DNA of 9,370 bases from an uncultured Chloroflexota bacterium (GTDB lineage: Bacteria; Chloroflexota; Anaerolineae; Aggregatilineales; Phototrophicaceae), in assembly GCA_937988705.1 (NCBI GenBank), contig CALKIA010000440.1, positions 1 to 9,370 of the forward strand, read 5' to 3'. Position numbers and translations under genes: made by a program. The notes under the pieces are model-generated. The model was not told the origin of the DNA, searched no databases, and saw nothing but the letters and a program-made list of their open reading frames with translations. Shown here piece by piece: positions 5,766-9,370 of this stretch; within the stretch, counting starts at the first letter, position 1, and each line of letters starts with the position of its first letter.

Positions 5766-7340
5766 CTACGTCAAGATCCCAGACTCACGATTGCGATCTA
5801 ACTCTCGCCGGTTCCCGGTGAACTGCAAACTGCCTAACACTATCCAGCATAGCATGGTTGGGAAAATGTAACGCGGCAGCGCAAGTAAGAAGAAATGAAC
5901 CAACGTCACATAAGCAATGAATCCTAAGAGCGGCAGCGTCAGCCGCCACTGGCGCCGCGACCGCCACGCGCCGATCAGCCCGCCGATCAACGTGACGGCG
6001 TGGAACACATACAGCAGCAGCTTCGGGAAGAACTGTTCCCCGCCGATGATCTGTCCGATTCCCGCCAGCGACCGATCCTCGCGCAGCCACTTGACCGCCA
6101 GCTCGCGCAGACTTTCCCCTGCGAACAGCGTCGTGCCGTGCGGCTGCACGTACGCGCCCACCAGTTCGCTGATCCGATGGCGCACATAGCCGCCCACATC
6201 CGCGCTGATCGTGCTGCCCGCCGCTTCCAGATACGCCTCTTGTCGTTCCTCGGTCGCGTCTGGTGCCACGGTGCCCAACGTCTCGTTGAGCTGTTGATCG
6301 ACCACTTCAGGATCCGCCCACCCGGTCGCACCGACGAACAGGAAGCTGGGTAAGCCTTCCCCCGCGATCACGAAGCGCTGCCAGCGCGCGAGGTTGTAGA
6401 CCGTCCACGTGGACACGACCAGCGCGTACGCGACCAGCAGCGCGGCGATCTTGCCCCATGCCCGCCCGCGATACACGATCAGCAGATGCAGCGCGAGGCC
6501 AAGCGGAAATGCCAGCAGCACCGCCCGCGTCAGCGTCGCCAACCCGAACAGCGCCCCGGCGATCAGCCACAACCGCAAGTTATCGCTCCCCCTCTCCTCT
6601 TTTCGGAGAGGGGGCTGGGGGGTGAGGTTGGTTTTCTCCCCTTCGCCTCTTTTCAGAGAGGGGGTCGGGGGGTGAGGTTGCTTATCCCCTCCTCTCCCAA
6701 GGGAGAGGGGGTCGGGGGGTGAGGCTGCTTGCCTCCCCCTCTCCTTTAGGAGAGGGGGCCGGGGGGTGAGGTTGCTCACATACACCGCGAACGCCGCGCT
6801 CAAGCCCAAAACATACGTCGTCTCGGTGAGGATCTGCCCGGTTTCGAGAATGAAAATCGGGTTGATCGCCACGAACGCCGCGGCGATCCAGCCCGCGCGT
6901 TCCCCGCCAATGTGCCGCGCAATGCGATACACACAATACACGGTCAGCGTCCCCATGATCGCCTGCGCCACGCGCACGGCGACGATCGCGCCTTCGGGCG
7001 TGAAGATCACCTGCGCTATCCCGTTGACGATGAAATACACGGGTGGCTGCGCCAGCAAATGCAGCGCGACGCCGGGCACGTCTTGACCGGAAACCAGCGC
7101 ATACCCATGCCGCAGGTAAAACTGCTGATCGCTGCCCGCCGTCACCGTCGGCGCGAGCGACAGCCCATAGATGAGTCGCAGCCCCAGCGCCACGACCAAA
7201 ATAAGCCACATGACGCGCTTTGACCGGGTGCTCATCGTAGGGGCGACCCCATGTGGTCGCCCGTATTCCTGTGCCCCCCTCCCTGAATTCGGGGAGGGGC
7301 CGGGGGTGGGGTCTGATCGCTGGACATTTTGACGGCTCAT
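5766..7340 (-). CDS. GT-C membrane glycosyltransferase (PMT_2/ArnT-like) with repeat-derived insert
   Basis: The protein has 524 residues and many TM helices. Landmarks of the GT39/GT83 class are an early loop acidic residue in TAGSDQQFY (D71), QPPVYFIVNG (98-107), WTVYN (312-316), and LPRYIFP near the end. Such enzymes move sugars from polyprenyl-phosphate donors on the outer membrane face; donor and acceptor are unknown here. Residues 190-252 are encoded by four hairpin repeats inserted between the helix ending AFAVYVS and the next one starting NLRLWLIAGALFG. The frame is kept. ATG at 7340 overlaps the upstream stop as ATGA, with AGGA ten bases before it; this adds 35 residues made of two more repeats. 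ATG at 7235 (MSTRSKR) starts directly before the first helix but has no ribosome site. I keep 7340 and regard 7235 as a real alternative. The stop is TAG at 5766-5768. Confidence 0.82.
   Translation of the reverse strand: MSRQNVQRSDPTPGPSPNSGRGAQEYGRPHGVAPTMSTRSKRVMWLILVVALGLRLIYGLSLAPTVTAGSDQQFYLRHGYALVSGQDVPGVALHLLAQPPVYFIVNGIAQVIFTPEGAIVAVRVAQAIMGTLTVYCVYRIARHIGGERAGWIAAAFVAINPIFILETGQILTETTYVLGLSAAFAVYVSNLTPRPPLLKERGRQAASPPDPLSLGRGGDKQPHPPTPSLKRGEGEKTNLTPQPPLRKEERGSDNLRLWLIAGALFGLATLTRAVLLAFPLGLALHLLIVYRGRAWGKIAALLVAYALVVSTWTVYNLARWQRFVIAGEGLPSFLFVGATGWADPEVVDQQLNETLGTVAPDATEERQEAYLEAAGSTISADVGGYVRHRISELVGAYVQPHGTTLFAGESLRELAVKWLREDRSLAGIGQIIGGEQFFPKLLLYVFHAVTLIGGLIGAWRSRRQWRLTLPLLGFIAYVTLVHFFLLALPRYIFPTMLCWIVLGSLQFTGNRRELDRNRESGILT
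6586..6774 (-). repeat. Four head-to-tail hairpin repeats inside a coding sequence
   Basis: The units are 6586-6630 (TCTTTTC loop), 6631-6680 (degenerate stem with TTCGCC), 6681-6727 (CAAG loop) and 6728-6774 (TTTA loop). Their lengths of 45, 50, 47 and 47 bases sum to 189, or 63 codons. Because single lengths are not all multiples of three, the units are read in different frames, giving LTPRPPLLKERG, SPPDPLSLGRGG, HPPTPSLKRGEG and LTPQPPLRKEERG in protein order. None contains a stop. The peptide is Pro-, Arg- and Lys-rich and expected to be disordered. Confidence 0.93.
7238..7262. repeat. GGGCGACC-type palindromic repeat at a start codon
   Basis: GGGCGACC (7241-7248) and GGTCGCCC (7255-7262) form a perfect 8-bp stem around CCATGT, preceded by GTAG. 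It lies three bases before the alternative start at 7235 and is translated as EYGRPHGVAPT if the gene begins at 7340. Confidence 0.85.
7274..7311 (-). repeat. Hairpin repeat, GAATTC-loop type, at a gene junction
   Basis: CCCCTCCCT-GAATTC-GGGGAGGGG (7276-7299) is followed by CCGGGGGTGGGG. It lies just inside the overlap of the two glycosyltransferase genes and is open in the second gene's frame, reading PTPGPSPNSGRG. Confidence 0.85.
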
Positions 7341-8839
7341 GGCGCTTCAATCCTGTAGAACACATACTGCGTTCCCGGCACATCCGCCACGGGCACGAAG
7401 CGCGCATCATCCCCGCGCAGAATGCCGTCGAGGTTCGGACGATCCGCGGGCATGAGCAGATAATCCACGCCATAGCGCTGCGCCACCGCGATCAGCGTGT
7501 CGCGGTCGTTTTGCGGGAACACAATCGAGGACAGGCCGACATAGCTCAGGCTGAACGGATCTTGTGTCATCAGTACGAGGCCATCGCCGCCATCCGGCAG
7601 CGTCAGCGCGACCTCGCGCAGGGCTTCGATGCTCGTCGTATAGTTCCGTGCCATGGTCTGATCGGCGCGCACCAGCTCAAAGCCGTTCATGCCCATCAGC
7701 GCGATCCCGATCACCGCGCCGCCGATCAGCAGTCGTCGGTTCGCAATCGCTCGATCGAGCGCGTACACGCCCACTGGAATCAGCAGCGGAATCAGCGTGA
7801 GATACGCTTTCTTGAGGCTGCCCGCCTGCGCTTTGTAGGGCACGAGCATCGTGTAAAAGACGAACACACCGAGCAGCAGAATCGCCGTCGGGGCGAGAGC
7901 CCGCCAGCGCGGTCGATCCCGCAGGAGCAGCAGTCCGCCGCCGATCACCAGCACGGGCAGCACCCCATCCAGCGTCGTGATCATCATCTTGACGCCTGCC
8001 GCCATCTCGAACAGCCGCTTGCCGATCATTTGCGCCGGGCTGACGCTGGCGAAATACGTTTGCAGGCTCAAATGCGCGTCGAAAATGTAGTGATCATTCA
8101 CATCGGTCAGGAAGAACATGTTCATCATCGTCGGCGTGGAGAACGTGCCGTTGAGCGCGACGTTGCGCGCCAGCCACGGTGCGACCACCAGCGCGGCGGC
8201 GAGCGGCATGAGCAGCGCTTTCTGCCAGTGTTGGCCGCGCAGCGCCAGCAGCGTGACGATGAACATCGGCAGCAGCAGAATATTCTCGCTCCGGTTGAGG
8301 TAGGCCACGCCCGCTGCGATCCCGCTGACGATGAACGCCCACGTCTCCCCGCGCCGCCAGCCGCGATTGAGCAGCAAAATCGCGAGGCACACGAGCAGCG
8401 CGTTCGGCACGGTGGTATCCGTGCGTGCGGAATTCATGACGAGTTCCGGCACGACCGCCGCGAACCCCGCCGCGATCAGGCTGAGCGTATGCGCGAGATC
8501 CAGCTGCCGCGCCGCCCAGTAGCTGATGACCGGCAGCAGCGCGCCGAGCAGCAGAAACGGGAGAACCGCCTCGCGTGCGCCGATCCCGAACGCTGACACC
8601 GACAGCCACACCAGCACCGACGACAGCGGCATCCAGTGGTCATCGGCATGCACCACACTGGGATACAGGTCGTTGTACTGCCAGATATAGTTGATCGTGT
8701 AGCCTTCACCCGTCGCCATCCGCACGCCCACATTATAGTAATGAGTCGGGTCGGCCAAACCGGGATGGGTGACGAAGGGGAGGAGGACCAAGCGCAGCGC
8801 CAAAGCGCCCAAACAAATCAGAAGTAGGTGTCGTCTCAT
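7337..8839 (-). CDS. GT-C membrane glycosyltransferase (PMT_2/GT39-like)
   Basis: The protein has 500 residues. It begins with a TM helix at about 4-23 (HLLLICLGALALRLVLL), followed by a loop carrying D30 in LADPTHYYNVG, the position of the acidic catalytic residue in this superfamily. About ten more hydrophobic segments follow. The motif PWLARNVALNG (221-231) is the usual 'PWxxRN' of PMT_2-type enzymes. Residues from about 391 form a soluble C-terminal domain containing QRYGVDYLLMPADRP. These enzymes use lipid-linked sugars at the outer membrane face. The substrate is unknown. It contains no hairpin repeat, unlike its neighbour, with which it shares an ATGA overlap, so the two are co-expressed and may act in one glycan pathway. 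The start at 8839 has only a weak AGG. A long opposite-strand frame across it is a codon-bias shadow. Confidence 0.88.
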   Translation of the reverse strand: MRRHLLLICLGALALRLVLLPFVTHPGLADPTHYYNVGVRMATGEGYTINYIWQYNDLYPSVVHADDHWMPLSSVLVWLSVSAFGIGAREAVLPFLLLGALLPVISYWAARQLDLAHTLSLIAAGFAAVVPELVMNSARTDTTVPNALLVCLAILLLNRGWRRGETWAFIVSGIAAGVAYLNRSENILLLPMFIVTLLALRGQHWQKALLMPLAAALVVAPWLARNVALNGTFSTPTMMNMFFLTDVNDHYIFDAHLSLQTYFASVSPAQMIGKRLFEMAAGVKMMITTLDGVLPVLVIGGGLLLLRDRPRWRALAPTAILLLGVFVFYTMLVPYKAQAGSLKKAYLTLIPLLIPVGVYALDRAIANRRLLIGGAVIGIALMGMNGFELVRADQTMARNYTTSIEALREVALTLPDGGDGLVLMTQDPFSLSYVGLSSIVFPQNDRDTLIAVAQRYGVDYLLMPADRPNLDGILRGDDARFVPVADVPGTQYVFYRIEAP

Positions 8840-8937
8840 AGCCTAGCGCATCGATAGCTGGGGAGCGCCGTTCGCCGCAACCTTTGACTTGCTTTGTTCA
8901 CTCAACGGCATGCGTTTCGTCACTCCCAGAAAGGCGC

Positions 8938-8966
8938 ATTATAGCGCGTCCCCGCGCCTGTGGATA
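8938..8966 (-). promoter_or_regulatory. Likely sigma-70-type promoter of the glycosyltransferase pair
   Basis: On the minus strand a perfect TATAAT (8938-8943) sits between GCGC arms. Seventeen bases upstream is TATCCA (8961-8966), which matches TTGACA at three of six positions. The start would be near 8931, giving a leader of about 92 bases before the ATG at 8839. The -10 is strong and the -35 weak. Confidence 0.5.
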
Positions 8967-9035
8967 CAGTTGATCTCATGGGATAATAGACGATACTGAA
9001 TCGCCTCACCCATTCGGCACCGGGACTCTTTGTTC

Positions 9036-9157
9036 CCCCTCTCCTCTTTTCGGAAAGGGGGTTAGGGGGTGAGGTTTGCTTTTCTTGAGGCTGTAGCGAC
9101 GCGCTTCTGCGCATCCTGACCCCACCCCATCCTCAACCGAATTCGGGGAAGACAGGC
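9036..9157. repeat. Direct repeat of about 121 bp, copy 1
   Basis: It contains a TCTTTTC-loop hairpin unit (9035-9074), then GTTTGCTTTTCTTGAGGCT, a divergent patch, CTTCTGCGCATCCTGACC and a degraded GAATTC unit ending GAAGACAGGC. It repeats at 9250-9370 with an offset of 213-214. Confidence 0.88.
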
Positions 9158-9162
9158 TTTCT

Positions 9163-9205
9163 CCCCTCTCCCCGCTTGCGTGGGAGAGGGGTTGGGGGTG
9201 AGGGG
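9163..9205 (-). repeat. Hairpin repeat, GCTTGCG-loop type
   Basis: By eye it is identical over 43 bases to 308-350 at the other end of the window. It lies between the two copies of the 121-bp direct repeat, as 308-350 lies between the two copies of the 77-bp repeat. Confidence 0.85.
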
Positions 9206-9249
9206 CAGACAGAAATTTGGTACACATAGGACATGAAGACTCTTCAAGT

Positions 9250-9370
9250 CCCCTCTCCTCTTTTCGGCGACGGGATTTAGGGGTGAGGTTTGCTTTTCTT
9301 GAGGCTATTGGACGTGCTTCTGCGCATCCTGACCCCACCCCATCCTCAACCGAATTCGGGGAAGACAGGC
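9250..9370. repeat. Direct repeat of about 121 bp, copy 2 (reaches window edge)
   Basis: It matches 9036-9157 with a damaged first hairpin (GGCGACGGG instead of GGAAAGGGG), a divergent patch ATTGGACGTG and one indel. The match runs to the last base, so the repeat probably continues outside the window. Confidence 0.85.

Larger units (their letters stand above)
8840..9370. other. Upstream intergenic region with promoter and repeats
   Basis: No gene is supported. Bases 8840-8937 are an unremarkable leader, 8938-8966 holds a likely promoter, and 9035-9370 is made almost wholly of hairpin units and a 121-base direct repeat pair. Frames here translate only repeat DNA. Confidence 0.75.

Noticed and set aside
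6586..6774. CRISPR array or classical tandem repeat
   Set aside because: The unit length varies, there are no unique spacers between units, and no cas gene is present; the units match dispersed hairpins elsewhere in the window.
7253..8596. 447-residue open frame on the + strand
   Set aside because: It lies opposite a clear membrane glycosyltransferase gene, and its product is a low-complexity His/Arg/Gln-rich peptide typical of an antisense shadow of GC-rich coding DNA.
9006..9338. Small protein genes in the upstream region, rich in LTPNPSP-like peptides
   Set aside because: They are translations of the hairpin repeats, with no ribosome site or family similarity; such peptides are a common annotation artefact.

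Overview
The window looks like a chromosomal segment of a GC-rich Chloroflexota bacterium, most likely Anaerolineae-like. This is an inference. It rests on a degenerate PP2C/beta-propeller membrane protein and an XisH-XisI pair of kinds I associate with that phylum, on a pair of GT-C membrane glycosyltransferases, and on a dense family of short hairpin repeats whose translations read like 'LTPRPPLRKE' or 'PTPSLKRGEG'. No mobility gene, CRISPR array, rRNA or tRNA was found.

Layout: bases 2-73 hold the end of a + strand gene. Bases 74-637 are a repeat-filled gap between convergent genes. Every remaining gene is on the minus strand. In transcription order these are: an upstream repeat region with a TATAAT promoter (8840-9370); two GT-C glycosyltransferases overlapping by ATGA (8839-7337 and 7340-5766); a repeat-filled gap (5308-5765); then five tightly packed genes: tsaD (5307-4264), xisH (4260-3847), xisI (3859-3509), a histidine phosphatase with a TTG start (3508-2768), and a pseudo-PP2C/transmembrane/beta-propeller protein (2758-638).

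The functions are mixed. TsaD makes the universal t6A tRNA modification. The XisH/XisI pair resembles the excision accessory factors of cyanobacteria, but no recombinase is present. It is visibly more AT-rich than tsaD and fits between tsaD and the phosphatase with almost no spare base, which suggests a cassette acquired by the operon. The glycosyltransferase pair probably decorates a lipid, glycan or protein at the membrane.

The most striking feature is the hairpin repeat family. There are fifteen tailed copies, all in the same orientation. Four sit head-to-tail inside the second glycosyltransferase gene, where they add exactly 63 codons and are read in all three frames without a stop. One further copy, with a second palindrome, forms that gene's possible N-terminal extension. 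The repeat is open in every frame on the coding strand, so it may behave as a protein-tolerated mobile repeat, comparable in logic to the Rickettsia palindromic elements.
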